Positions 36,101 through 45,703 of a DNA stretch of 64,000 nucleotides are shown here, one piece after another. Both the position numbers and the translations under genes were made by a program. How positions within the stretch are numbered: the stretch's first letter is position 1; the number at the start of each line of letters is the position of its first letter. Source of the stretch: Triangularia verruculosa (Eukaryota > Ascomycota > Sordariomycetes > Sordariales > Podosporaceae); NCBI GenBank assembly GCA_033296885.1, contig MU864002.1:1-64000 (forward strand), read 5' to 3'. Below the pieces are notes generated by a model. It did not search any database and was not told the DNA's origin. It saw only the letters and a program-made list of their open reading frames with translations.

Positions 36101-36700
36101 TTGGCCATGATTGGGATGCCGAACTTGGCGTTGATGGTGGAGGTTTGAGTGAGGCTCTGGGTGAGGTTTCGTCGACTGGCTACCTGTTAGCCAAGCGTGA
36201 CGACGACAAGGCTTAATCGAGTTTGTAGACACGAAGACAAAAGAGTCCTGATCAAAGCTGAAATGATGATGCTCAATGCGACTTGGGTTCTGGCGGCGAT
36301 CGTCCATAGGGTCATCATCCGAGGAGGAAGACGGCTCATACGCTTGAAGAAGAATGGGTGGCCGCTGCATCTAGAGCGCACCTGCCGTCAAAGGCTTGGG
36401 ACATTGAGAAGGAGAGAGTGACGGGATGGGACCCTCCTGGGCACTCGACCCCATCTCACTGCTCCTTCCCCGGACATCCCGGATTACACCTTCCCCTCTC
36501 CTCGCTCGAGCTGCCTCGCCCTTTCTAGCTGATCACCCAGACGTAGGTGAAGCAGGAGTTCCCCAAGGTCTCTTGGTAGCAGAGGAAGCTTTGGCTGACC
36601 TGTTAAATCTGCAAATTGTCGGGCCATTCGACATACCTCTGCTGGGTGTGTGTGACAGCTTCAGTCACTTCTTACCAACACTGAAAATCACTGTTAACGT
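27101..36700. other. 9.6 kb gene-poor tract, upstream side of the flbD-like gene
   Basis: No frame longer than about 200 codons and none with a recognisable domain. The two longest (32764-33363 minus, 199 codons; 35858-36370 minus, 170 codons) are discussed separately or rejected. Notable simple sequence: a G run near 28882-28894, a C run near 33285-33302, a T run near 32557-32578, a CCCCCCCCC run near 32740, and ATGT repeats near 33013-33028. A CAT/CAGCAG trinucleotide run lies near 27240. The region could contain distal control DNA or non-coding transcripts of the Myb gene. Confidence 0.45.
35858..36633 (-). CDS. Candidate small spliced gene, no recognised family
   Basis: On the minus strand a 47-codon frame starts near 36633 and contains FADLTGQPKLPLLPRD and a charged helix-like LGDQLERARQLERGEGK. 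It ends at a possible donor (GGGAAG|GTGTAA). About 120 nt further on a CTCTAG acceptor lies directly before a second frame of 170 codons (36370-35858), which begins MQRPPILLQAYEPSSSSDDD. Neither piece matches a family I know, and later parts look non-coding. I list it because the first segment has protein-like composition; it may well be chance. Confidence 0.15.
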
Positions 36701-36771
36701 CCATGTACATACATATATTATATTGAATAAATGTCAAAAAAGAAAAGCAACGCTAAAAAGGCAAACGCTGT

Positions 36772-36844
36772 GTGGCGGGCCAGGAGTTGAACCTGGGTCT
36801 TCGCTCTAACTTGGGAATGTAATAACCGCTATACAACCACGCCA
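36772..36844 (-). tRNA. tRNA-like sequence (possibly a degenerate tRNA)
   Basis: Read on the minus strand, 73 nt fold largely as a tRNA. The acceptor strands TGGCGTG and CCCGCCA pair with one mismatch. The D arm is TGTA/TACA around a loop with AGCGGTTA, and the T arm is CCAGG/CCTGG around TTCAACT. The polymerase III A box (TGGTTGTATAGCGG) and B box (GGTTCAACTCC) are both recognisable. The anticodon arm does not form a clean 5-bp stem with a 7-nt loop; TTCCCAA in this region would give a CCC (Gly) anticodon only with poor pairing. It may be a decayed tRNA, a tRNA-derived element (SINE-like) or an unusual intron-bearing tRNA. Confidence 0.5.
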
Positions 36845-37399
36845 CGAAAGTTGCGCGACGGAAATCAAAACCAAGTAGGAACTGTGGACTGGCTGTGTGG
36901 AGGGATGATGGAAGTGGCTTGAACTCTTGGAGACCAAACAGACTTTGGAAAAGACTTTGTGTCTATATGCTGCTAAATAGATATGGAATTGAAGTTTATG
37001 TAGCGGAGGCTGCATACTGGTAAGGACCGCCTGTCAGTGAGGCATGGCTAGATGCAAAACTCTTGTGCGGCTTCGGCCACATCCAACCTGCCCAGTCGTC
37101 GACAAGCTCCAAAATCTACCTATCTTCATCCTGTTTCTTCATTGTTCCCAGAGAGAATTATCAGCTTTTACGAATCGAATTGATCTTGGTTTGTCAAATT
37201 TGAACCAGGTACGTTGAATTAATTATTAATATTGGTATCCCAATTCGTCGACTCTATCTTCTAACATCTATCCTCAATCTACATCATTTTCGCCTACACC
37301 ATTACTCCAAATCTAACACAGACCCATAAACCACTCCATTACTCCTGTATCATTACATGACCAGGCCGACCTAAATCATACTCATACATCTTAACCCTT

Positions 37400-37589
37400 C
37401 CTCCAACCTCATGTAGTCCTGATCCGACCTCCGGCCTCATCCCCTCTTCGATCACTTCTCTCATTCCATCGTCCCATATTCACCCATACATATCTTACAT
37501 ATCCTACATATCCCATCAACATCTTCACCCGCCCTCCAACCTCATCCCGTCTTTCACCCCATATCCACATAATCCTCCTCCAGCCTCAT
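37400..37589. repeat. Degenerate direct repeats, core CCTCCRRCCTCAT
   Basis: Four copies of the 13-mer CCTCC[AG][AG]CCTCAT occur at 37400-37412, 37428-37440, 37533-37545 and 37577-37589 in C/T/A-rich DNA, with other shared pieces between them (CATATC, CTTACATATCCTACATAT, CACCCCATATCC). This is an old, imperfect tandem array directly downstream of the 2EXR gene, within its likely 3' flank. Confidence 0.75.
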
Positions 37590-37654
37590 AACACAACCAT
37601 ATTCATCATTTCATTTCACATCATCATAATCCCACCCACCCCCCATCAATCACT

Positions 37655-38707
37655 TTACTCACTCCCTCCTACCCCTCCCCCACCGAACCCCTTCCCCTCC
37701 CAAGTTTCCCTCGAACTAACTCCCCCCTCCCTCACCCCAAAAAGCTCCCCCCCAAACCCAAACCTCGCCAATCCCTCCCTACACTGCCACCTAACCCAAT
37801 ACCCCCAATCCAGCCCCGCAATCCTCGGCACCATCCCACTCCCGAACAGCCCATTCTCCACCACCAGCACACTCTCCACCGAGTCCAACACCAAAGCCTG
37901 CCTCGTGCTCATAAACGTCCCCGCCTGGCCCCCAGCCAAACAGACATGCCTCACCATCCTCAGATCCGGGGTCAACCGTATCAGATTCTTCCCCGCCGCC
38001 GAGCTCATCACATCGTTGCTCAGCCCAACAACATCATTGGCAAGGTCGATGTATATTCTCGGCTGAGGGTGGCCCCTAGGCGCCAGACCCAAACGGAATC
38101 GTTTAAGTGCCACAGCGCGAGACTCTGAGCAGACGGAGAGGAGGACAGGGGGCGGGGTGCTGCAGGTGAAGATGTTCGATTTCTGACCGGGTGAGGCATG
38201 GCGGCCTAACTTGCTGAGGAGACCCTGACTGACGGAGGGTTTGGGGAGTTGGAGGAGCAGTATTCTGGACGGTGGCAGCGCCTCGACCCAGATTTGCTGG
38301 CGGAGTTCAGCGGGGAGGGAGCGGAAGTTGGGGAAGGTGGTTGGGGAGCCTTTTGGGAGGGGTTTTAGCACGGAGGAGGAGTGGAGGGGGATTTCGTTGC
38401 TGTCGGTGTTGTGGTTGGGGTTGGAGGCCCAGAGGCGGCGCTCTTCCGAGTGTTCTTGGCAGGCTTCCTGGCAGAGGCGGGCGTATGACCGGATGCGCTC
38501 GCTGAACCAGCCGCAGAGGATGGAGATTTTGAGGAAGAGCCGGATCCAGTAGCAGTCGGAGCTGCTGCTGGGGTTGCCAGCGAGCATGGATGGGTGGCGC
38601 TCCGGGGTGGCGTCGGTGATGGTGGTGGTGGTGATGATTGTGGTGGACGGGTCAAAGGTGGGTGTCCATGAGGAGAGAGTGGCGAGGCCGTAGAGGGGGT
38701 CCAGCAT
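37655..38707 (-). CDS. 2EXR-domain protein
   Basis: 350 aa when started at the ATG complementary to 38705-38707. The open frame continues upstream to 38899, but that part is Ser/Thr-rich and looks like leader. Residues 125-228 carry the fungal 2EXR domain: FPNFRSLPAELRQQIWVEAL, then a spacer, then PPPVLLSVCSESRAVALKRF and PRIYIDLANDVVGLS, the usual order of conserved blocks. Residues 53-69 are hydrophobic with aromatics (YWIRLFLKISILCGWF) and could be an amphipathic or membrane-contacting helix. The last 30 residues are Gly-rich. 2EXR proteins are expanded in filamentous ascomycetes and have no established biochemical role. Coding-strand composition flips from C-rich at the 5' part to G-rich at the 3' part. 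Confidence 0.85.
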   Translation of the reverse strand: MLDPLYGLATLSSWTPTFDPSTTIITTTTITDATPERHPSMLAGNPSSSSDCYWIRLFLKISILCGWFSERIRSYARLCQEACQEHSEERRLWASNPNHNTDSNEIPLHSSSVLKPLPKGSPTTFPNFRSLPAELRQQIWVEALPPSRILLLQLPKPSVSQGLLSKLGRHASPGQKSNIFTCSTPPPVLLSVCSESRAVALKRFRLGLAPRGHPQPRIYIDLANDVVGLSNDVMSSAAGKNLIRLTPDLRMVRHVCLAGGQAGTFMSTRQALVLDSVESVLVVENGLFGSGMVPRIAGLDWGYWVRWQCREGLARFGFGGELFGVREGGVSSRETWEGKGFGGGGVGGSE

Positions 38708-40300
38708 ATTATTGGCTGTTATTGTTGACGTTATGGTGACCGGCACAAAGCTAAGGGGGGTGATCGACACCGCAGAGGGGACCGTAGTCGATTCCGGCAA
38801 GAGACTCAGCCTGTAGGACGGCGAGGAAGTAAGCGGAAAAGATGAGCACGATGATGACAAAAACTGGGCTGTGTCTTGGCCAGGGTGGTGGTCTATCATA
38901 TACCCACGATGTAAACAGCCGGCACCATAGTTGAGTGTCTGTCAGAGCCAGGTTGACAAGCACCATCGTCCCTTTTGTTGTTTCTGCGAAACCCCCGCTG
39001 CCAGGAGCGGGGGGACTAAACCTACGAGTTGCTGCTGCGCTGGGATAGTCAGTGTCCGCGTCGGTGAACATTATCAGGGCCACGTGGGTTCGTTGCCGCT
39101 ATTTTGTGCTCATGCACTGGAGAGTCTGGCCAAAAGTCTGAAGAACAGGTGTTTCTCCTGCCTGTCCACAGTTTCACAAGCAAGATGGGGCGCACGCTAG
39201 AGGGATCAAACAGGCGCCGCTGAAGGGACCAGAGGGACTGGCCCGAAACGTGCGTCAAGGTTTGATGGAACGAACGGACATCTTAGGGTAGCTTGGGAAG
39301 GCCTAGATGGGAAGCGTTGTGCTCAACTGCCAGGGCCGCGGCGTGAAAGAGGATCGGTGTGCTGTCTGTAGGGGACTCGGCCGTGAGTTCTTGTCGGAGA
39401 TCGGGGGGTTTTGTTTCCGACATAAAAGGAAGGCCATCGCCAGATGTTTGGCAGGTCGCTTGGGTGGGCATTGCTCGAGTGAGGTTTGAGTGTATATCGC
39501 ACGACCTTCACGCAGGTATCGGTGTGCCAAGGGGCTGGTTGACCGTAGGTATGTAGACTCGAAACTCAAACTCGACACATCTTGATGTTGGCAGCGACCC
39601 TTTCGCCTATTCTGGCCATGCCGCTAGAATGCTATACGACGACAGATATGAAAGTTTCGAACCTGAGCATGAATGAAGCACAAGGTCTGTGATATTCGAT
39701 CCAATGTGCATCTGAATGCGCCTACTCAGCAAATTCAACATTCAAGACTTTCTCCCCATGAACAATGGACAGTCTCACTAAGTGGCCTTCACGATATGAA
39801 GAGTGAGGACAGAAATACTCCAACCTCCCAGCTTTACCAACAGAAAAACTGAACTGGTTATCAAGGGCAGCGCCATGACGTTGCCCGTGCCATAGTCGGC
39901 CGAAGCACATGTCGGGGTGTGGGAAACATTCACCGGCCGCTAGCTGTATACCGACCTAAAGACAAGAGCAAGAAACCTCTGGGAATGGCATAGAGACCGA
40001 AACCTGCATTGGCTTGAGATGTCGAAATGCTCCTTGCATACGCATGCGTGGAGGGGTTTGTATTGTGAAATCCACTTCATGAAAGTCCCTCTCTCACAGC
40101 GGCTACACATATCTCCATCACCCGCTGCTGTTTCCATGTACATGGGGAGCCGTAAAGGGGGAGCCAGAGGCTTTCCATCGAAAATCCAAGCCGCTACAGT
40201 AGGTACAATACGGGGGTTGCGATTGGATGTTTCGTTGGTGATGGCTTCTGTTGGCGTAGCCAATGTGTTACTTGTGCTGGTATGACGGCCGGTGATTGTC
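38708..40300. other. Intergenic region: promoter side of the 2EXR gene, 3' side of NAA20
   Basis: Both neighbours are on the minus strand, so this 1.6 kb holds the 2EXR promoter and the NAA20 3' flank. Several frames of 60-140 codons overlap one another on both strands with no family resemblance. I see no RNA gene or repeat of note. Confidence 0.45.
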
Positions 40301-40923
40301 TCACCACACATCAGTAGGATCGACCTCGTGCTTCTCCCCATCGGTCCTGATGTGCTCCTTTTTGACATCCCTCTTCAATGGTTTCCGCATGTCGTAAGCA
40401 TCCTCGCTGTTTTGTGTGGGATCGGTGGAGTGGTCGCCATAGTACTCCTTCACCACCCTGAAAATGCTGTAGCCCATGCTTTCGTAGAATTTGATGGCCT
40501 TGTGATTCGTCTTCCGAACAAAGAGGTCAATGAACCAGGCATTTCCAGCGTCTCCGGCGGCCTCGAGCTGTTCTGTAAGCAGCTTGCCGATTCCAAGCCG
40601 ACGAGCCTCAGGAGCCACAGTCACGGCTGTGATGTGGGCGTGCCAAGGAAGGTAGTGCTCTGAGAACTTGTAGACGTCAGGGGACGACTCGAGCTTGCCC
40701 ATTACTACGAGATAGTCAGCACATATTCATTCGATAGGAGTAGTCTAAGCGTACTGTAACCAATGATATTTCCGTTCTCATCTTCAGCGACCTGAAAGAG
40801 TGATGGCCATTTCGCATAGTACTGAAGGTAGAAGGACAATTCATATGTCTCTGTGAGGGGATCCAAATTGCATTTTGACAGCTTGTTCAAGTCATCAGGC
40901 CTGAACCGGCGAAAGTTAGCCAT
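40301..40923 (-). CDS. naa20: NatB N-terminal acetyltransferase catalytic subunit (NAA20/Nat3)
   Basis: Two exons on the minus strand, 40923-40755 and 40704-40301, with a 50-nt intron (GTACGC, GTGCTGAC branch, CTCGTAG), giving 190 aa. The GNAT fold is clear: N-terminal LNKLSKCNLDPLTETYELSF with the NLDPLTE block diagnostic of NAA20, the joined GY-IMGK strand across the intron, VTVAPEARRLGIGKLL with the acetyl-CoA pyrophosphate loop RRLGIG (about 91-96), and FYESMGYSIFRVVKEYY near the end of the fold, then EDAYDMRKPLKRD, also typical. NatB acetylates the initiator Met of proteins starting Met-Asp/Glu/Asn/Gln at the ribosome, together with NAA25. Length fits the family (about 180-200 aa). Confidence 0.95.
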
Positions 40924-42171
40924 GGCTGTCAAAGACTTTGGCTGGAATGGGCCTCTCCGATGGTGGGGAGCTTCAAGTTCAGGTCGACGTTAAAGTTGAA
41001 GATGGCGGGGCAATTTGCGAGTTGATGTTCACTAACAGTATTTTGAGTGGTTCAGCACTTATGCTGTTAGAGCGGCGGTGCGCCCAAACAGGAAAATAGC
41101 GGCCGTTGATTGGCTGCCGGAGCGGTCATGCAAACGTCCCGCAGCACCCACACACATTGACGTGCCGAACAATATAATTGATACGGCAAGTCTGAGCCAT
41201 GCCTTTTGGAAACAGTGGAAAGGCTTAACTGACTTTAAAGGACTGATACCTTCTTCTCAGACCTTTCTACTCTCTTCCGAGGCTAGTTTGCTCTCTTAAC
41301 ATATATTTCAAGTCTTATTGGCCATTTTCAAGCCGGTAGGCAGCCCTTCTTTTTTGTCCAGGACGTCGCACTGTGGCACGAACCCCTGACGACGTCTTGT
41401 CAGGTATACCTGTGCAGGCAGGACTGAGTCAAGCAAAGAGAGACACATGAAACTTTAACCTCAGGTTGCTATCATCGACTTTCAGCGGGCACTTTCAGTT
41501 TTGATACTGCTATTGTCAGTGTTTCAGCATCCAGGGTATCCCTCACGCATCCACAAAAACTGTCAACGCAAAACCCTACGCCAGAGCCAGTTTCCTGCCA
41601 GCTGATAGAGTACCCCGGCTCTTAACAGCTCACACCGCTGCTCTCAGCATCACCAAGATAGCGATTACGTACCGGACCACCGACGTCTCCTGCGAACCCC
41701 GGCATCCTTCCCCTCGTCAGCACTCGGCCGACGGCAGTCAGAACCAAAATTCATGCGACCTCCTGGAGAAAAGCGCAAAACAATAGACAATCACAGCAGC
41801 TTCCAGTTCGCAAACCGCGCACCACTAGGCATATCATCCACCGCTTTTCGCCCAACGAAAGCCCACCAAGCACCCTCTTAGGCCCGCACGTTCCAGCTAT
41901 AGACCAAGCATTTTACTATAGAATACTTTCGGTTCTTCCAGCCTTTTTTTCTTCTCACGTCAATACGACCTGTCACGTCGAGAAAACCTTGTTGTATCCG
42001 CCTGTTGAAACCTCACCGTATCGGAAAACTTGCTGCGGGAGCAGGCCACCGACAACATCATCTGACAGCACGGAGCCCAGACCGACATTGCGATCACCTT
42101 CACCCTGCTCGGTCATAACCGCAACTCCAACCCTCCCAGCGCGCAATCTCGGGCGCAAATAGCCTGCCAAA
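40924..42171. promoter_or_regulatory. Divergent promoter between NAA20 (-) and the 42172 gene (+)
   Basis: The two start codons face away from each other across 1.25 kb, so both promoters lie here. The DNA has no credible coding frame; the right third is C-rich with short pyrimidine tracts, as expected for a leader. I could not identify a TATA box or a specific factor site with confidence. Confidence 0.5.
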
Positions 42172-43500
42172 ATGGCGTCACCACATACACCGCGCCATTC
42201 CCGTCATCCATCTCTCGATCTCAGCCAAACCACCTCATTCTCTCCCTCCCGCGAACGCCGCCAGTCCAAGGCCTCCTCCTTCGCCGACCACCCCGGAACT
42301 CCCCTCCGCAACGGTTTTGCTTCGTCAGACATGGATTTGGGAATGATGAGCGGTGATGGTGGGAATGGCTTGGGAAACCTGGCGGACGAGCTGGCCGGGC
42401 TTGACGATGACTACGATGACTATGACGATTACGACGAGGAAGCCCCCGAGGGAGATTACGATGATCAAGACGAGCTGCAACAGAGCCAGATAACTACTCG
42501 CGGAAACAGTCCACGCAAGGCCCCAGGTGTAAATTTTGAAGATACCGATGATACAGACCTGGACCCACAAGGCAGTGAGCAGGTGCAGGATAGCGGCGTA
42601 GGTGTTGAGAACAGTCCACCGCGGGCCAGCAGTCTCCCTCACAGACTGAGGAATAATAGTCTGGGTGTACCATCGCCCAACGGAAAGCATGGTCACAGGA
42701 GGAAGGCGAGCGAGTATGACGGTAGTGAATATGGCAGTGAGAGCGACTTGGACAATGGCGGCTTTCCACCCCGCTTAATAGAGAAAATGGACGAGGTCGA
42801 AAGTCTGGCGAGAAGAGGGACCGAAAAGACAGGAGGGCCGTTGGATGGGACATTTCAGAGGGTTACTGAAGGGCTGCGGGATTTGGGTAGTCAAGCGGGC
42901 GTTGAGGGTGGTGCCACTAGGTATCTCTTCCTTTTTATCATGCTCCGTGAGCTTACAGATGCTAACCTTCCTGCTTTATCTAGGTTAATAACCGCTCACT
43001 CGGCCGTCACAACCCATCTATCCCACCAAACCAGGCAACTGCACAACCTCTCATTCCCGCTTTTGTCGCCCCTCGTAGCACCACCAGACCCGGAGGCTAT
43101 TGAAGAGTTGCTGCCAATGTTGATCAGTCTTTCCGAGCTCATGCCCCAGCCTTCGACAGCCGCTCTCCAGTCGTTGTCCTCGCTTCATAGTTTGACAGCT
43201 GATCTTGTTCATACGCTCAACTATCTCAGTGACACGATTCACATGTCGAGGCAAACAACAAATATTGCCACTAGAAGACTGAAGTCAGCGAAGGACCTAG
43301 TGGCCGAGATGAAGGAAGAAGAAGAACTCCGGGAGGAAGGTGAGAGATGGTTGGCGAAGGGTAACTGGGGGGAAAGACTGGAGCGGAGGGAATGTGCTGG
43401 TGTTTGCGGAGAGGTCGTAGGCGGGTTCGAGAAGGTGTGTGAAGGGTGGAGGGAGAGGCTGGTAGAGCTTGCAACAGCAGAGGAGATGGGGCAGGCTTAA
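42172..43500 (+). CDS. Uncharacterised protein with acidic linker and helical C-terminal half
   Basis: Exons 42172-42920 and 42984-43500 give 421 aa. The 63-nt intron (GTATCT, ATGCTAAC, ATCTAG) is a multiple of three without stops, so it is easily mistranslated; splicing restores GGATRLITAHS. The N-terminal 75 residues are Ser/Pro/Arg-rich, residues about 80-105 are strongly Asp/Glu/Tyr-rich, and the middle is disordered. From PPRLIEKMDEVESLARRGTE onward the protein is helical, with a Leu-rich part (HLSHQTRQLHNLSFPLLSPL) and a long charged C-terminal helix (KEEEELREEGERWL). I do not recognise the family. The architecture would suit a coiled-coil scaffold, which is inference only. The ATG follows the context caaaATGgcg. 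Confidence 0.8.
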   Translation: MASPHTPRHSRHPSLDLSQTTSFSPSRERRQSKASSFADHPGTPLRNGFASSDMDLGMMSGDGGNGLGNLADELAGLDDDYDDYDDYDEEAPEGDYDDQDELQQSQITTRGNSPRKAPGVNFEDTDDTDLDPQGSEQVQDSGVGVENSPPRASSLPHRLRNNSLGVPSPNGKHGHRRKASEYDGSEYGSESDLDNGGFPPRLIEKMDEVESLARRGTEKTGGPLDGTFQRVTEGLRDLGSQAGVEGGATRYLFLFIMLRELTDANLPALSRLITAHSAVTTHLSHQTRQLHNLSFPLLSPLVAPPDPEAIEELLPMLISLSELMPQPSTAALQSLSSLHSLTADLVHTLNYLSDTIHMSRQTTNIATRRLKSAKDLVAEMKEEEELREEGERWLAKGNWGERLERRECAGVCGEVVGGFEKVCEGWRERLVELATAEEMGQA

Positions 43501-43750
43501 TTTGAGGCAAAATTCTGATATTTTGACGGTGTTGCTGTGTTTGGGGAAAGACATTTTGCGGGGGTCAGGTTTGGATTTTATGCATATATAGGTCTGGTTT
43601 TGGCTGGGGTGGTTGGTTCATTGGGCAAGTGCTTAGACAGATATCAGGTTCCCACATGTGGACATTACATACTTATATACACCAGACAAGACGTATTTAC
43701 ATGCCCTTTGGCTTTGGACTCTTTCTCACAAATAGACACAACACCATCAT

Positions 43751-44812
43751 CTACAACTTGGACTCTTTGTTCCCACTGAGATAACTTTCCCCCAGCTTCA
43801 ACATCTCCACCGCCTCAGCCACCATCTCATCGACAATCTCTCTGGCAGGCTGAACCTTTTGGATCGCACCCGCAACCTGGCCCATCAAATGAGGCGGATC
43901 AACCTCATTCCCCCTGTCAAGATCATACTCAATCGGCACGACCCCTTTTGAAGTTAACTCCTTGATCTTTTCGGGCTGTGCATGCCACCCCCTAACCCAA
44001 TCATTCGTCTTCATCCTCAGCGGCCGCCCGCTCAGCACCAAGGTCCGCTCGGTACCGTCAAACCCGCACTCCACCACCGCCTGCTTATGCTGCTCCGAGC
44101 ACCCCGCCTCGGCCGAAGCGACAAACCTCGTCCCAACCCAAACCCCGACCGCGCCCTGCATGAGAGCGGCAGCGAGTCCCCGGCCATCGTATATCCCCCC
44201 CGCAGCAACAACCATTGCCTCCCTGCCCCCGAGCATCTTGGGTTTATACCGTCTGGCTACATCAACCACCGCAGGGATGAGCACTGTCCCGGAAATATCC
44301 CCCGTATGCCCGCCCCCTTCCCCTCCTTGAGGACAGATCAAATCCACGCCTAAATCCAACGCTTTGATGGCGTGCTTGGGGTGTCCGACCATGTTCATGA
44401 CCAGAATCCCGGCATCGTGGAGTCTGTCGATGATGTATTTTGGGGGGACACCGACGGCGCAGACGAAGAGCTTGGCGCCGGACTCGATTGTGATGTCGAT
44501 TAGTTCGTCGAGTTTGCCGTTGGTATAGTCGTGGTTGGTTTTTCGGGCGGAACCGCCGACTTGGGGGAGGGCGAGGTCGATGCCGAAGGGGAGGGAGGGG
44601 GGGGATAAGAGGGATTTGAGGGAGGCGATGATGGAGCGGAGCTGGGTGGGGGTGTACATGAAGCCGCCGATGACGCCCAACCCGCCGGCGTTGGAGACGG
44701 CTGCGGCGAGGGGGGCGGAGGAGGTGCGGGCCATGCCGGCTAGGAGGATGGGGTGTTGGATTCCTAGGAGGGAGGTGAGGGGGGTGGAGATGGGGCCGGG
44801 GGGAGGGGGCAT
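43751..44812 (-). CDS. Nitronate monooxygenase-like flavoprotein (2-nitropropane dioxygenase family)
   Basis: 353 aa from the ATG complementary to 44810-44812. The frame stays open to 45049, but the extra 79 residues are low-complexity and encoded partly by a tandem repeat, so I treat them as leader. The FMN-dependent TIM barrel is clear: GIQHPILLAGMART at 17-30, NAGGLGVIGG at 41-50, the GGEGGGHTGD loop with the likely catalytic H169, and the phosphate-binding end AAGGIYDGRGLAAAL (203-217) with GVWVGTRF. Enzymes of this family oxidise alkyl nitronates, including the toxin propionate-3-nitronate, to carbonyl compounds with release of nitrite. The real substrate here is not known. No intron is needed. 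Confidence 0.9.
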   Translation of the reverse strand: MPPPPGPISTPLTSLLGIQHPILLAGMARTSSAPLAAAVSNAGGLGVIGGFMYTPTQLRSIIASLKSLLSPPSLPFGIDLALPQVGGSARKTNHDYTNGKLDELIDITIESGAKLFVCAVGVPPKYIIDRLHDAGILVMNMVGHPKHAIKALDLGVDLICPQGGEGGGHTGDISGTVLIPAVVDVARRYKPKMLGGREAMVVAAGGIYDGRGLAAALMQGAVGVWVGTRFVASAEAGCSEQHKQAVVECGFDGTERTLVLSGRPLRMKTNDWVRGWHAQPEKIKELTSKGVVPIEYDLDRGNEVDPPHLMGQVAGAIQKVQPAREIVDEMVAEAVEMLKLGESYLSGNKESKL

Positions 44813-44863
44813 TTTGACGGTGGTGATTGGGAGGGGGGGGGGGTGAGAAAGTGGTGGTGGTGG

Positions 44864-44902
44864 GAGAGGTGTAAGTGAGAGGTGTAAGTGAGAGGTGTAA
44901 GT
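44864..44902. repeat. 13-nt tandem repeat in the 5' flank of the nitronate monooxygenase gene
   Basis: Three perfect copies of gagaggtgtaagt are followed by a partial, altered copy to about 44924. They lie 50-110 nt before the start codon of the minus-strand gene, so they are probably in its leader, where they read ACTTACACCTCTC. Copy number could vary between strains. Confidence 0.9.
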
Positions 44903-45703
44903 GAGAGGTAGGTAAGTGTAAGTGAGATCGATGTCTTGAGTGAGGGGCAACAGTAATCGAACAAGATACGTAAAAGTGAAGATATGAATGAAGACAGAAG
45001 AGAACAAGAACGAAAAAAAGATAAAAACTCCCAAATTATATCCCCCCAAAGATCGATCCCCCCTCCCCCCTGCCTCAATGCACCGTCGTCAACGAACTCC
45101 CTCCCCAAAATGGTTTAGGAAAGCGGCGGGAAACCCACCTACCCCGGACCCACACGGCCGCCAAGGACCCAAAAACCTGGGGGGGATGGGGGAAGAGATG
45201 CGGGGAAGCGACCTCGAGGTGTCGAAGAAGGGCTGATGCCGAGGCATCTCCAACTCCAGCTGACGTCTGAAACAGCAGATTCGAGATTCAAGAGCATTGA
45301 TGTATCTTGGGGTACGGAATTGATGAGAAATAACGTTGAATTCCGTCCGGCCAGGTGAACCGATTGAGGTCGGACCAACAAGATGAATTCAATGGCCATT
45401 TCCGCACAGAATCGGTGCCGTTTCACCTCACATAATAATGGCCAGCTATAGCATGTCTTATAACCAAAAATATCCTTATTTTTCTATCTCCAAGAAGAAT
45501 GATGCCAAACAATATCAATACCAATAAGAAGTAGTAATCCCAAAAATACAAATCACGGCTCTTTCATACCTAAACCACATGCCATCATAACCCATCAAAG
45601 ACACATCACAACCATGTATCTCATCATTTCATCTCATCATTTCATCTGTCATAACCCATCCCCAATCCATCTCTGTAACACTATGCTAATAACCATACCC
45701 ATC
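44903..45703. other. Intergenic region between two minus-strand genes
   Basis: This holds the promoter of the nitronate monooxygenase-like gene and the 3' flank of the next gene. Around 45620-45660 there is a short imperfect repeat of ATCTCATCATTTC (three copies). No gene is seen. Confidence 0.45.

Noticed and set aside
44813..45049. 79-residue hydrophobic N-terminal extension of the nitronate monooxygenase
   Set aside because: It looks like a membrane segment, but it covers the tandem repeat and C/T-rich leader; the family starts near the ATG at 44812.
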